DNA of 64,000 nucleotides from Chelonoidis abingdonii (taxonomy: Eukaryota; Chordata; Testudines; Testudinidae), in assembly GCF_003597395.2 (NCBI RefSeq), contig NC_133778.1:15333508-15397507 (forward strand), given 5' to 3'. The position numbers and the translations under genes are program-made. Positions 11,679 to 23,604 of the stretch are shown here, in pieces. Positions within the stretch are counted from its first letter, which is position 1. Each line of letters opens with the position of its first letter. The notes beneath the pieces were generated by a model, which was not told the origin of the DNA, did not search any database, and saw only the letters and a list, made by a program, of their open reading frames with translations.

Positions 11679-11839
11679 TAGAGTGACCAGATGTCCCAAT
11701 AAAGTCGGGACTGTCCCGATATTTGGGTGGTTGTCCCGCATTTCGCTTTGCTGGTAGCACTGGTTTTTTTTTGTTTTTTCTCTGCCGGCAGACCCTCCCC
11801 ATGTTCCCGATATTTTCTTCATCTCATCTGGTCACCCTA
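11679..11839. mobile_element. 161-bp MITE with clear terminal inverted repeats
   Basis: Left end TAGAGTGACCAGATGTCCC, right end CATCTGGTCACCCTA. The terminal 15 bases are inverted repeats with one or two mismatches, and TA occurs at both ends as in Tc1/mariner-type insertion. The interior contains the internally repeated words GGGACTGTCCCGATATTTGG and TTCCCGATATTTTC. No transposase. Confidence 0.85.
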
Positions 11840-12059
11840 CAACCACAGTTTGCCATGGGAAGGTTACTTGAACACAAGTAAGTGGTCTCTGCACTCATGA
11901 ATGGAAGGAGACGCGTGCATGAGACAGTCTGTTCATGAAGATGAGATACGGTCTAAACTTTTGGAACAAGTCTGGGAACCCCTGATTTAAGGCTTTAATT
12001 GATGGCGATTATAGATAGTAAAGTCATGAGACACACTCACCGAACAACAAGAAGCCAGA
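11840..12059. other. Unassigned short stretch
   Basis: Nothing recognised. Confidence 0.4.
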
Positions 12060-12619
12060 GCGAATTCACTCTCTGCATTCTTGCCCCAGAACTTATATAA
12101 ATAGGCCTAGTCAAAACATTTCACATGGAATGTTTTCCTCTCAAAAATGATGTTTTCCTGAAATTTAAATTTTCCATAGGAAAAGATAGATTTTGGCTGG
12201 ATTTTCTGTCAGCAACATCTAAACAAAACATTTTGTTTTGAACCAACGTTATTTCTCTCTGTCTGCCTGGCACAGAGTGCCTCACAGGAGTTGTCATCTG
12301 CATCCATCCATTAACCCCAATGGTCCCTGCTTGACACACAGACTACATTTCCCTTGATGCACCACTGTCTATCCTAGTGGTTGAGCTGCCACAGATCATC
12401 ATTAGAGAGAGAGAGACCAAAATGAAATGTGTCAATTCCAGGATGTAGAAATTTTTAGTTTTGATCAAAACCACTGAAATTAAACCTTTCCAAATAAAAA
12501 TGTTTTGAAACTTTGTTCCATGATATATTTCAATATTTTGGCTTTTTGCCCAATTGAGGATGAAACAAGTGTCAGAATTTCTTGTGGGACAGAATTTCTG
12601 GTTTTTTGATCAGCTCTAA
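12060..12619 (-). mobile_element. TTAGAGCTG-family element, long copy
   Basis: The right end, read on the minus strand, is TTAGAGCTGATCAAAAAACC. This matches the termini at 8242 and 36873 and partly 29064. The left end (near 12106, AGTCAAAACATTTCACATGG) resembles the same text in the other orientation, suggesting terminal inverted repeats. The interior is rich in AAACATTTTG and AAATTTT words and has no coding capacity. Left boundary approximate. Confidence 0.55.
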
Positions 12620-12805
12620 CAAAATATATCATATGGACTAATTTTAAATAGTTCCTATCACAATAGCAGGCAGTATGAATATTGACTCTTGACTCACTCC
12701 ACAGTAAGTAGATCAGGAAGGTGATAATCGTTCAGTATGGTGTGCAGGTCCTGTTGATGTAATGGCAGTCACAGTTAAAACCCCTGCTCAGATTTGTGAA
12801 AATTC

Positions 12806-13095
12806 ATTATAATAATAATAATTTGTGACATGGTAGCATTTGAAGGCCCCCAACCAAGACGGGGGCTGCATTGTGCTGGGGCACTGTACATACATATTGT
12901 AAGATATACTTCCTGCCCTGAAGGGTTTACCACCTAAGCAGACAAAACAGACAAAGACCGGGAAGGAAATCAGAGGCAGAGAGATAAAGTGACTTGCCCA
13001 AGGTCACACACAGCATTTTAATGGGAAAGGCAGAATTAGAAATCAGCTCTCCTTGCTCCCAGGCCAGTGCCCTAGTCACTAGACCATGCTACCAT
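12806..13095 (-). mobile_element. tRNA-derived SINE, nearly full length
   Basis: On the minus strand: a tRNA-like head starting GGTAGCATGGTCTAGTGACT, a MIR/CORE-like body with GTGACCTTGGGCAAGTCACT, a tail region with TGTACAGTGCCCCAGC, and an (ATT)n-type 3' end seen on the plus strand as ATAATAATAATAATT at 12806-12824. The repeating tail is as expected for a SINE mobilised by a LINE of the CR1/L2 group. It is longer and better preserved than the copy at 10.3 kb. Confidence 0.85.
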
Positions 13096-15589
13096 CCCCA
13101 GATGTCTAATTTATTTCTTCTAAAAACATTTTGACTGATGCACATTCTTGAACTTGTATATCAAGGAAACTACCATGGTTAATATAGAAATATAAGTCCT
13201 AAAGAAATGCACTAATTATTTTAATTAAAAGCTGTAGATATAGAAATTTGAAAATTATTGTAGCTTGAATAACAATTATGGAAATCTGCATTACTGTGAT
13301 GGGGTCTTTTTGACCAGGGTAAGTTCCCCAGTAAATCCTCCCCATCTTGAAAAAAGCATCTTTAGAACACATATACCTACTGGTGTTATAACTGCCACTT
13401 CTTGCCTTAAATGTAATATAATTACCTGGTCTCCCTGACCTATTATTTAGAGATAAGAGGCCATTTATGCTGATATAATTCCACTGAAGTAAGTGATAGG
13501 GCTCTGGATTTTACACCAGTCTACTTGAGAGGGAAAAATGGGCCCAAAGGACTCTAATCTACACCTACTTAAAGACCACTAAATTTTTTTCTTAGCATAA
13601 ATGAGATGGGAAAATGACTGAGCTCAGCTTCCCTGTTGTCTTATTTGCATAAAATCTCCATTCAGCCACCTGGAGTTCTGGCTATAGCAGAAGTCAACGT
13701 ACAATGTCTATGACGCAACAAGGGATGTGAATGTCCAAAAAGAATTGTGTGTGGTGCGGGCCAGGAACAGAGAAGTCGAAGGATCAGGTCCAGATGAGCA
13801 GCCAGAGCATTCATTCATCGGCACAAAATGTGATGTACTCACAAAACCATAGCTACACAGACAAGGTCATTTTAACTTGCATGACTGCCAGTTACACAGC
13901 AGATAACTTAGGATTTCACTAGCTTTATCAGCATTACATGCTGGCTTTGATGGAAGGATGACTGTTCTCAAACAATACTCCAGTAATGTTTTATATTCAG
14001 TGACATGGGCTAAATTCTGTCCTTGGATGTTCTGGCAGGGTGAAATTCACCCCTGTGCAGAAGGCCAGCACAAGTCCCCGGCTTTATCATTGTTTTGAGG
14101 AGGCTGTTGAAATTCAGGACTGAATTAACATGGAGACTGATTTTTCTCCCTTCTCTGAAGCAGCAGCTCACCCAAGGTCAGACTGGCATGCATTATTAGT
14201 ACAGTGTAAATAATCTCATCTGTATTTCACTGAAGCACTCCTGAATAGAACAACTTGCTGTGTTATGTAGGGTCACTCTTGATTTTCTTATAGGGTGGAG
14301 AGAAAGATGTATGATAGATAAGAGAGCCCTAGTCTTGCTGGCTGGTGAGATATGGCTCTGGGATATGCAACACCCATGAAAAGGATATATTCTGGAGCTT
14401 TCAGAAGCAGTAAGGAACAGCATTCTTAGCAGGCTCAGCCAATGAAAACTTGATCCGATGATGTAATGTATCTAACTTTGTGTTTCTTTGGTTGAGCATG
14501 CTGTCATTCAGTATCGTTCTGGAGAGTTTTAGGAATTGCCAGATTGGACAAGAGAGACCATTGATCTCATTCAGTGTCCTGTATCCAACAATGGCCAATA
14601 CCAGATGCTTCAGAGGAAAGTGTAAGAGCCCTGAAACAACTTTTCCCAATGAAATTTCCCTCCTGACCTGCTTAGTTAGAAGCTGTTTTGTACCCTGAAG
14701 CAGGAGGTTTTACCTCCCTTCCAAAACTCTTGGTTATTTTTAAAATCCTTATTATAACTCTATTGGATTCTGTTGAAGCTCAGAGAATTTTCTGTCAAGC
14801 TCAAATGAACTATTATTAAACTCAGCTGTTGCGTTTCCAGCTGAACTCCAGACAGTTAATATTGTGCTTTGGGCAATATCATCTTATTTTTGCATGCATG
14901 CTGGCCTACAGGAATCAAAAGGCAATGTATCCTGTAGACTCAGAAGCATCCCTTTTCACAACACTGCCAAAACGTAATCACATTATCTGAAGATATAAAG
15001 CCAGTCAGCAGTGTAAACGGGAAGTGAAGAGATGAAATGTGTCACTATTGCAGACAAACCAATCAATACCCACAGCAAGTATATGGGTATTTTTGCAGTT
15101 CACATTGATAATATATTGTGTAACCTAACACTAGTAAGCAGGGTTTAATTTGGGGATCAATTCCATTCTGTAGCAAATGGTAATTCAGTGTTAAAGCACA
15201 CGTAGGGATTCACGTATTCACACACGTATTTACCTCTGGGTTACAAGATTTGAAAGATCACTTAGAGCAACTTTACATTTCAAATTACAAACATACTTTC
15301 TTCCACAAGTTTACTATTGGATTATATGAACCTACTTCTAGCAGTGGTGTTGCTGCACACCCTGGCCTGAAGTAGTAACAATACATGTTTCCATCATCAG
15401 CACCTTAACTATAAAAATTGGTCCAGCACCCCTGATTTCTAGTAATTAAACCTTCATACAAAGCCTTTATAAGATGGGGGGAAAGTTTGGTCAGTCTGGG
15501 AGCCATGGGGCTCTTTTTCCAACTGTGTTTGCCTTGGGTGACAAAACTCCTAGGAGGCAATATAAAATAATGCTTAGACATGGTAGGCA
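13096..15589. other. Unassigned non-coding stretch
   Basis: AT-rich, no supported gene, RNA or named repeat. All open frames are short and lack family motifs. Confidence 0.4.
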
Positions 15590-15780
15590 GGAATTTTCAA
15601 AAGTGCCTACGAGCCAGACTTAAGGTATTTTGGTGCCTAAAGATGCAAATAGGCATCTAGTGGGATTTGAAGTGTGCCTAAGTCCCACTGTAAAACTGTC
15701 CCTATGTCACCCAGGAGCACAAGTCCCATTAACTTGTTCTTTTAAGTCGGGTGCTTTTGGAAACCCCATCCTAAAGCTGA
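15590..15780 (+). repeat. Ancient dispersed repeat (TTTTCAAAAGTGCCTA type)
   Basis: Opens with ATTTTCAAAAGTGCCTACG and includes GTGCCTAAGTCCCACT and GGAAACCCCATCC. Similar text recurs near 24340-24420 and 43160-43240, so it is a dispersed repeat. I do not know its class. Confidence 0.55.
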
Positions 15781-16298
15781 TCAAATCATAGTCATTTAAT
15801 TCATATGTCAAAAAATATAACCAATTCTTGTTGTATAATTGATTTAACTAATCAATTTTTCTGGGCTTCTGCCAGTTCTGTTAGATAATATGCTGTTTAT
15901 TAACTACGTTCATTCTTCAGGTGTTCATTGCTCATAAGATAGCATCTTTTACCGGCTTAGACTCAGAGGGTGTGTTCAGTTCAGGTAAATCACGCAAAAG
16001 TCAACATGCCGTTAAAGATATTTGACCACTTAAAGATTAAGTGTGCTGTACAGATAAATGATCCCTTGGAATTTAACGTTTTGACATTAAGGAAACACTA
16101 CCCCATCTACAGACCATATCACATAAAAGTTTCCAATTATGAAGCGGATTGCCGCGGATGGCAGGTCTATATTAGACAAGTTGATGTCCCTTTTCCATGT
16201 TCTTTATAGAACTAAGTCAGGTGACACAGCATTGAGTCAGCAGGTTTTTGAGAACTGACTGAATGGGCAACAGCATGGCAGATCTTCAGAGTGTAGAG
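15781..16298. other. Unassigned non-coding stretch
   Basis: Contains an open frame of 79 codons at 15970-16209 with no recognised motif, probably chance. Confidence 0.35.
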
Positions 16299-17408
16299 TA
16301 AGGTCTGGTCTACATACAGCTCTGCCAGTTAGGGGTGTGATTTTTACTGATTTTTACAGCTATACTGGCATACGGCCTGGTGTGGATACAGTTATACCAG
16401 TATGAAGGTGTCGTAAACAAATAGTTAAGGGTTAATGTCTCTTTTACCTGTAAAGGGTTAACAAGCTCAGTGAACCTGGCTGACACCTGACCAAAGGACC
16501 AATCGGGGGACAAGATACTTTCAAATCTTGGTGGAGGGAAGTCTTTGTTTTGTGCTGTTTGTTTTGTTCTTTGTTCTCTCTTGGGACTAAGAGGGACCAG
16601 ACGTGCAACCAGATCTGTCTCCATTCTTTCAAACAGTCTCTCATGTTCAAAATAGTAAGTAATAGCTAGAAGGCGGAATAGTCTTTTTGTTTGTTTTCTT
16701 TATTTGCAAATGTGTATTTTGCTGGAAGGATATTTTACCTCTGTTTGCTGTAACTTATACTTAGGCTAGGGGGGAGGGAATCCCTCTGGTCTATGTAAAA
16801 CTGAGACTCTGTAAACATTTTTCATCTTGATTTTACAGAGATAATTTTTACTTTTTCTTTCTTTAATTAAAAGCTTTTCTTTTTAAGAACCTGATTGATT
16901 TTTTTTCCCTTGTGTAAGACTCAAGGGGATTGGGTCTGAACTCACCAGGGATTGGTGGGGGAAAGGAGGAGGGGGGAAGGTGAATTCCTCTCTGTTTTAA
17001 GATTCAAGGAGTTTGAATCACAGTAAACTCATCAGGGCTAGGTGGGAGGGGGAAGGAGGGAGAATGGTTTATTCCTCTTTGTTTTAAGACCCAAAGGATT
17101 TGGATCTTGGGTTCCCCAGGGAAGGTTTTTGGGGGACAAAAAGTGTACCAAACACTATATTTTGGTTGGTGGCAGCGCTATCAGATCTAAGCAAGGAATT
17201 AAGTTTAGAGGGGTACATGCAGGTCCCCACTTTCTGGACGCTAAAGTTCAAAGTAGGAATAAAACCTTGACAGAAGGTGTGTCCCAAACCAGACTATGTT
17301 GTACTTTTATACTGGTATAATGACATCTACAATAGGAGGAGAGTTTGCAGCATTAACTATACCAGTATAGTTAAAATGACAAAACTTTCTACTGTAGAGA
17401 AGCCCTGA
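16299..17408. mobile_element. Older inverted-repeat element split by a solo LTR
   Basis: Sequence from 16299 (AAGGTCTGGTCTACATAC) to 16408 and from 17273 to 17408 (ending ACTGTAGAGAAGCCCTGAG) is joined by removing the LTR at 16409-17272. Ends are imperfect inverted repeats (GGTCTGGTCTACA against GGGCTTCTCTACA). Palindromic words of the type TATACCAGTATA occur on both sides of the LTR. This suggests a non-autonomous DNA transposon of about 245 bp. Exact ends are uncertain. Confidence 0.55.
16409..17272 (+). mobile_element. Solo LTR, family A copy 1, with 5-bp target duplication
   Basis: 864 bp starting TGTCGTAAAC and ending CCTTGACA, i.e. TG...CA. It is flanked by a perfect direct repeat GAAGG at 16404-16408 and 17273-17277, the signature of an LTR-retrotransposon or endogenous retrovirus integration reduced to one LTR by recombination. 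It shares blocks with copies at 33519 and 41695 (AGGGTTAACAAGCTCA, CTGACACCTGACC, GATACTTTCAAATCTTG, TTAAGAACCTGATTG). The 3' part contains about two to three tandem units of roughly 85-90 bp (TCCTCTCTGTTTTAAGA..., TCCTCTTTGTTTTAAGA...). No internal gag, pol or env region is present. Confidence 0.88.
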
Positions 17409-19182
17409 GTACCCGTAAAACAGATGCTCCATATTCCTCTCTCCAGTGTAGGACAGGTAGGCTTTTAAGTGGCATGCCCTGGGGTGTCAGACATGTTCAG
17501 CTCATCACAGATCATTTTCAAAGGACAATATTCCTAAAAAAACATGTTGTTCTTCTACATGAAGAAGTTGAAAGCTACTGATACATTCCTAAGAAATCTC
17601 ACTAGGCAGTGGAAACTTATTTGGGCAGCTGGAGTGGGATTTTCCTCCAGAAAACCCAAAGGGCTTCTCTCTACCCCTTCCTTCAATAATGCCAAAGAAA
17701 TCAGTGAGCATGGCTGACACTTGCAAAATGCTCCAGTCCCAGTGAGCATTAACTAATGACTACACATCCCTGTTAGGTCAAATTAGGGCCAGCTGCAATT
17801 TTAACCTTCTTGAGTGGGATGCATAATGTTCACAGTTGTGCTCGATGAACATACACAGGCTCTTATGTCTAAAGTGCTGTGGTTCCCTCTCAAGTACTGG
17901 TTAGAGGCCTGTTGTAACACTTTGTTGCCAGGCAACTGTAGAGTTGGATGGGCAGCCTGAACCACATTGGGTGGGTGATTTATTCTGCAGGAAGCCTGTC
18001 CTCTGTACCATTTATGAACTTTTGACACAAGATGAATCCTTACAGTGGAGCATATCTTTCAGCACTTATTCATCTGAAAAAACAACAGTCGCTGAAAATT
18101 GTCAGTTAGGTAATGAGAAAATAGGCATTATGGGCTGCCAGCAAACTGGCTGCACTGCAATGGGTTTGTGCCAAAAAACACGTATACTGCCTGGATGAGG
18201 AAAAGAATGTTTCGCAACAGACATTGTCTTGGTAGGAAAACCATGCTAGACAATGGCACTAGGGAGCCAAGGGCCTGATCCACTGTCAATTGCTGGCAAT
18301 GGAAAGACTCAATGGAAAGGCCCTAGGAGAGCCATAAAGAAGTGACTACCTGGTAATAAAGCTCAAGACACCAGTTCAGCACTTTGCCCTGAAGGGGCAT
18401 AATCCTGAGTGGTCATCCACAGTGTGGAAGGCATTGATTGCCCTTTCATTTGATGAAAAGAGGAATTGCTGGAACTGGGTAAGAAATGGATATGAAGTTC
18501 CCCTAGCCCCAGCAGAGGTAAAAGATTAGAAAATGTTCTTCTCCTATCCACACCCAGTCATAGATCAGATATGCCTGTCCTGGTGGAGTGGAGATATCAT
18601 CATCGGGAGCCTAGAAATGCCTTTCAAGGCCTAAGCCGACATTAAAGGAAAATTTTCCCTGATTTCCCTGATTTCCCAACCATCATTGTCTTTCTCAACA
18701 CCCTCTTGGTTGTGTTGATATTTGTGATTTACTTTAAGATGCTTCTTTTAGTCTGAGATCTAATCAGCGATGGTCATTAAAATCATGGCAAATGGGGGGC
18801 ATGAATTCTAGCTTGGCCTTAGTCAGGGGTACTTGCTGAAGTCCTAGAACCTGAGTTCTGTTGCAATAGTGCTAAGCAGAGTCTTGCTGCAAACAAGTGG
18901 TGTCCATCATGCAGATGCTCTCTGACTAGCAGTGCTGAAGTTTACTATTTTTTGTCTGAACAGAGTTCTAAGGTCTGAATGAAATGCCATCTGGCTGCAT
19001 TCCTGAAGCAAAGTAAACACATCACCACCACCAACAGCAACAGTTATATATTCCAGCTGCTGCCTACTATAATATTACTTTGCTTCTAATATCACCTTCC
19101 ATCCATTGTTCTCAAAGCATTTACAGACAAATGAATTAAAATTCATAGCATTCCTATTCAGCAGGTAGGTTTTGGTAAGAGA
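17409..19182. other. Unassigned non-coding stretch
   Basis: No gene or named repeat supported. Confidence 0.4.
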
Positions 19183-19372
19183 CAGTATGGCCTAGTAGTT
19201 GCATGCTCGACTGGGACTGAGGTGACTTAGATTCAATTCCCTGCTCCAACACAGACATCCTGTGTGACCTTGGGCAAGTCACTTAGCCTCTCTGTGCCTC
19301 AGTTCTCCAGCTGTGAAATGGGGATAACAGCACTACCCAACTTCCCAGGGCTGTTGCTGGGGATATCACAAT
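19183..19372 (+). mobile_element. tRNA-derived SINE with MIR/CORE-like body
   Basis: The head CAGTATGGCCTAGTAGTTGC resembles a tRNA A-box region and GATTCAATTCC resembles a B box. The body has TGTGTGACCTTGGGCAAGTC, then CACTTAGCCTCTCTGTGCC and GTGAAATGGGGATAAC. Structure and order match MIR-type SINEs. The 3' tail is not clear. Confidence 0.85.
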
Positions 19373-19809
19373 GTACTGCAGGGGGCTGGGCAAACCTTAA
19401 AACCCAACGGTCAGAAGGGAGTGGGACAAGAGGCCCTGCCCACAGACAGGAGTCAGCTGGAGACTGAAGACCAGACTGGATGCTCCTGGAGTGGACTATG
19501 GAGGGGGGCAGGATTCAGGTGCAGTTGCCTGAAAATTAGACACTAACCTCTCTACCTGTCTTGCAAAACAAAAGCAAAGTATTCTGAGAAAACTGACAAC
19601 TTATGTGGGGTACAATATGATCTGAAAGTTAATTTAATTTGTGTTTCTCTCACCATATAAGATTCAGAATATTTATAATCACACAAAAATCTTACTAGAG
19701 TGCTCTTCCTGGAGAACTAAAGTTAAATGCCATTGGACTATATGATTAAATATTGGCTTACTTACAGTAGCAACTAATAGTTTATATAATTTTGTAGGTC
19801 TTCTTCTTC
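19373..19809. other. Unassigned non-coding stretch
   Basis: Nothing recognised beyond possible SINE tail sequence at its start. Confidence 0.35.
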
Positions 19810-20060
19810 CAAGGCTTTGGACTTAGACAAAAGAGATCTAGGTTCAATTCCCATATACCCCAAACTTCCTGTGCGACCTATTGCTTCAGTCCTCATCTGT
19901 AAAATGGAGCTGATTCTTCTTTTTCTATTCTTTGTCTGCCTTGTGCATTTGATTGCCAGTTCTTTAGACAGGGACAGTCCCCTACGTGTTTGTACGACAC
20001 ATAGCAGAATAGACCCCCGCGAGCAGGTGGGTCCTCTAGCTGCAATAATATATATGTTTA
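19810..20060 (+). mobile_element. Diverged SINE
   Basis: The head has GGTTCAATTCCCATA (B-box-like), the core is reduced to TGTGCGACCTATTG and CCTCATCTGTAAAATGGAGC, and the tail has AGACAGGGACAGTCCCC. Same family type as the copy at 19.18 kb but more diverged and missing part of the core. Confidence 0.65.
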
Positions 20061-21135
20061 TGATAACTGCACTATGTTTGGGTTTTACAGAATCTTCTTC
20101 ATACTTTTAGGAGGTCTAAAAAAAAAATCTGTTTGTAGCTGAAGTTAGATAATATTGTAACTAAATATTGCAATTACAAATGTTTAAAGCAGAGCTTGAA
20201 CTGGCATGAAGTTATTATTAATGAATAACTGAGACATGGCTTCAAGTGCTGCTTTAAGTAGGTTCGAAATTAAAGAAGCAGCTGCTTTGGTTTTGTATAA
20301 AATGTCCAACTGCATTAAAAGAAAAGGAAGAATTTATGTCAAAATAAGCTCATTAGTCCTAGAAACTTTGCCACAAATAGAAAGTCACCTCAGGTTTGCC
20401 CTCTATTGGATATTTAATATATTGATAAGGGAAATAAATCCTTCGAATAAAATATTTGCATCTTCAGCCACTGACTTGAAGGAGGGATTCTTCAGGATAT
20501 GGACACCATTTGAAGGTCTGTTGCACAGTAAAGTCTAGAAACTCTACCCTCTCTGTGATTTAGGGAAAGTCACTGAAAAATATATAGAAATAAGAAAGGC
20601 AATGCATTTCTTAAGATTGTCATGACAAAGAATGTACAACTAGTTTAAGTTAATAGTGTGAATATGTTGTGCATACATTCTAACCAATTGGTTTTCCCAG
20701 CATATAGATTGTGAGGCCAAACTTTTTATTTTTCCCTCCAGTCTACTATTATGCAGTTCAACAATAGATCAAATCATAGGTTAAAGAATCAGTTTTTCTT
20801 AAAGACTGTAGTATTCTTAATTTCTGAGGGAAACTTGAACCTTCCCATGCAAAGCTAACATAAAATGCAGAGCAACCTCCTGGTCAGCAAATATGAAAGA
20901 TCAAAAAATTAGCCACCGTGCTGGCCCTTTAACATTTCTCCTGTACTCCTGGGAGATTGCTTCCGTTTTTAAAAAAAAACAGCAGCACAGTTGTGTTCAG
21001 TTGTACTCAGGCTGCACAAAACAGTGTCTTCTAAAAGAATTCATGTAAATGGAAATCACTTTATGGGGCTAGAAGCCCCCTGCAGCAAAAGAACTTAAAG
21101 GGTCAGGGCTGTAGGTTATGGTTGACCAATGAGTG
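20061..21135. other. Unassigned stretch
   Basis: AT-rich. The 100-codon frame at 20236-20538 has no recognised motif. No gene supported. Confidence 0.4.
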
Positions 21136-21903
21136 GTCATAGAATCATAGAATATCAGGGTTGGATGGGACCTCAAGAGGTCATCTAGTCCAACCTCCTG
21201 CTCAAAACAGGACCAATTCCCAACTAAATCATCCCAGCCAGGGCTTTGTCAAGCCAGACCTTAAAAACCTCTAAGGAAGGAGATTCCACCACCTTCCTAG
21301 GTAACCCATTCCAGTGCTTCACCACTCTATGAAAAAGTTTTTCCTAATATTCAACCTAAACCTCCCCCACTGCAACTTGAGACGATTACTCCTTTTCTGT
21401 CACAGGTACACTAGAACAGTCTAGACCATTCTCTTTGAACCCCCTTTGGTGAGTTGAAAGCAGCATCAAATCCCCCCTCATTCTTCTCTTCTGCAGACTA
21501 AACAATCCCAGTTCCCTTAGCCTCTCCTCATAAATCATCTCAGCCCCTAATCATTTTGTTGCCCTCTGCTGGACTCTTCGCAATTTTTCCACATCCTTCT
21601 TGTAGTGTGGGGCCCAAAACTGGACACAGTTACTCCAGATTAGAGCCTCACCAATGTCTAAACAGAGGCGAATATCACATCCCTCGATGCTACTGGCAAC
21701 CCCCTACTTATGCAGCCCAAAATGCCGTTAGGCTTCTTGGCAACAAGGGCACACTATTGACTCATATCCAGCTTCTCATTCACTGTAACCCCTAAGGTCC
21801 TTTTCTGCAGACCTGCTTCTTAGCCATTCGGTCCCTAGTCTGTAACAGTGAATGGGATTCTTCCATCCTAAGTCCAGGACTCTGCACTTGTCCTTGTTGA
21901 AAG
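21136..21903 (-). mobile_element. CR1 LINE 3' portion, inverted
   Basis: The plus strand begins GTCATAGAATCATAGAATAT, the reverse complement of the CR1 octamer tail, so the element lies on the minus strand with its 3' end at 21136. It proceeds through the CR1 3' UTR (GGACCTCAAGAGGTCATCTA, TCCAACCTCCTGCTC) into the end of ORF2, read as CCAGTGCTTCACCACTCT and TGTAGTGTGGGGCCCAAAACT. It ends near 21903 within the reverse-transcriptase C-terminal region. It is 5'-truncated and moderately diverged. Confidence 0.93.
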
Positions 21904-22456
21904 ACATGTAAGAGATACAAAGAGTGACTTGCAGGAGAGTCAAGCTAAGCACAGATCCTTCTGGACTGGTCAATAGAAGCTTTCAGTGCCCTCAGCTGGT
22001 AAAAGTACTGCCTTTGGATAGGTCCAGTTTGAGTATCCTCTAGTCTGCGGTAATGTACAGAAGCACATAACTAACTAAGTCTCTGAGTAATCCTTTTGAC
22101 TGCAGGGAGATTTGTTGTATGTTTAAGTACCTTGCTGAATCAAGGCCAAAAATGGAGACTCCACTGCTACCTGGGGAACTTTTCTAGTTAATTAAGGCTA
22201 TTGCAATATCTTGCTACTAGCTGGAATTTACAATCTCTGATCAGTAGGTCTTTGCAGTAGTTCTCCCACAGGTACAGCACACAAAAAGGGAAAAGTCAGG
22301 CCTACAAGATTTGTCCTTCCAGTTCTGCCCTTGGATGCCATGAAATGGATAACCCCATCATAATGCAGGGTGAATTTGCTCAGTTCTTCATTGTTATGGC
22401 CTAAATCATTAGATCAATCAAGCCTCGTGCAGAAAAGCTTTTTAAGAAAGCCTCTC
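21904..22456. other. Unassigned non-coding stretch
   Basis: No gene or repeat recognised. Confidence 0.4.
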
Positions 22457-23604
22457 TGTGACACTGCACTCCATATGCTTTATGAAAATATGCTTATGAA
22501 TGTAAATATGATGTAACTGAAATATGCTTTATGCAAAAAGTCTCTTGTAAGGTAAGATATCATTACAAATCTTATAATCTACTGAGTGTGTTCATCCTAT
22601 TTGTTTGCATGTATTATTTCTGTGTGGAGTTAGGAAAATAATATATAAACTTCTATTATTGATGTAAACATATTATGTGGAAGCCATTAAGGGTGCTTCA
22701 GAATCAATGAACTGTATATAGCTCTGTTTACTTACAAACTTTCCTCTGCACATGTGGGCCAGCCCAGGAAGAATGGAGGCTGGGGTCTCACAGGACATGG
22801 GATCATGTCACCTGATACTGGAATCCATCTTAAATCTGGTACTTTTCCATTTAGGAGGAGGGGTGGGGACCTAGAGAGAAAAGATTCCTGCCTTGTGCCA
22901 AAGCTATAAAAGGGGGTGGAACAGGACAAAGGGATGCCAGTCATGAGAAAGCCCCTGCTTACCACCTAAGATGTCTGCTGGAACTAACAAGGCCTGTACC
23001 GGGGAAAGGATTGGGCCCAGACTAGGAAAGAGTCTAGTCTGTGAAAGAAGCTTATTGGAACAACTGAGTGTGAGATATTACCTGTAATCAGTTTCTTAAT
23101 GTATTAGGCTTAGACGTGCGTGTTTTTGCTTTATGTTTGCTTGGTGACTTACTTTGTTCTGTCTGTTATTACTTGGAACCATTAAACCCTACTTTTTATA
23201 CTTAATAAAAAATCACTTTTGTTTATTAATATACCAAGAGTAAGTGATTAATACCTGGGGGAGCAAACAGCTGTGCATATCTCTTTATCATTGATATAGA
23301 GGGCGAACAATTTATGAGTTTACGCTGCAGAAGCTTTATGCAGAGTAAAATGGATTTATTTGGGGTTTGGATCACATTGGGAGCTGGGTGCTGGAGATAA
23401 GTAACCTGCTGAGCAATTTTCACTTAAAGCCTGCAGTTTTGGGGACATGATCCAGACCCTGGGTCTGTGTTGCAGCTGACTAGTGTGTTTGGATCAATGA
23501 GACAGGGTTCTGGAAGTCCCAAGCTGGCAGGGAAAATGGGCTCAAAGGTAATTTTAGCCCATCAGGTGACAGTCCCAAGGGGGTCTCTGTGACTGAACCC
23601 ATCA
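22457..23604 (+). mobile_element. Solo LTR, family C
   Basis: Starts TGTGACACTGCACTCCATAT. Inside are a TATA box (CTATAAAAGG at 22904) and a polyadenylation signal (AATAAA at 23203), in the order U3-R-U5 expected of an LTR. The end is placed at ACTGAACCCATCA (23604). I see no matching target duplication, so the 3' end has lost or mutated a few bases. About 1.15 kb with no internal retroviral genes. I recognise this LTR as common in turtles, from memory. Confidence 0.8.

Noticed and set aside
10300..13095. tRNA-like promoter boxes as possible tRNA genes
   Set aside because: The A- and B-box-like text is followed by MIR/CORE-type SINE bodies, and no cloverleaf with a proper acceptor stem can be formed.
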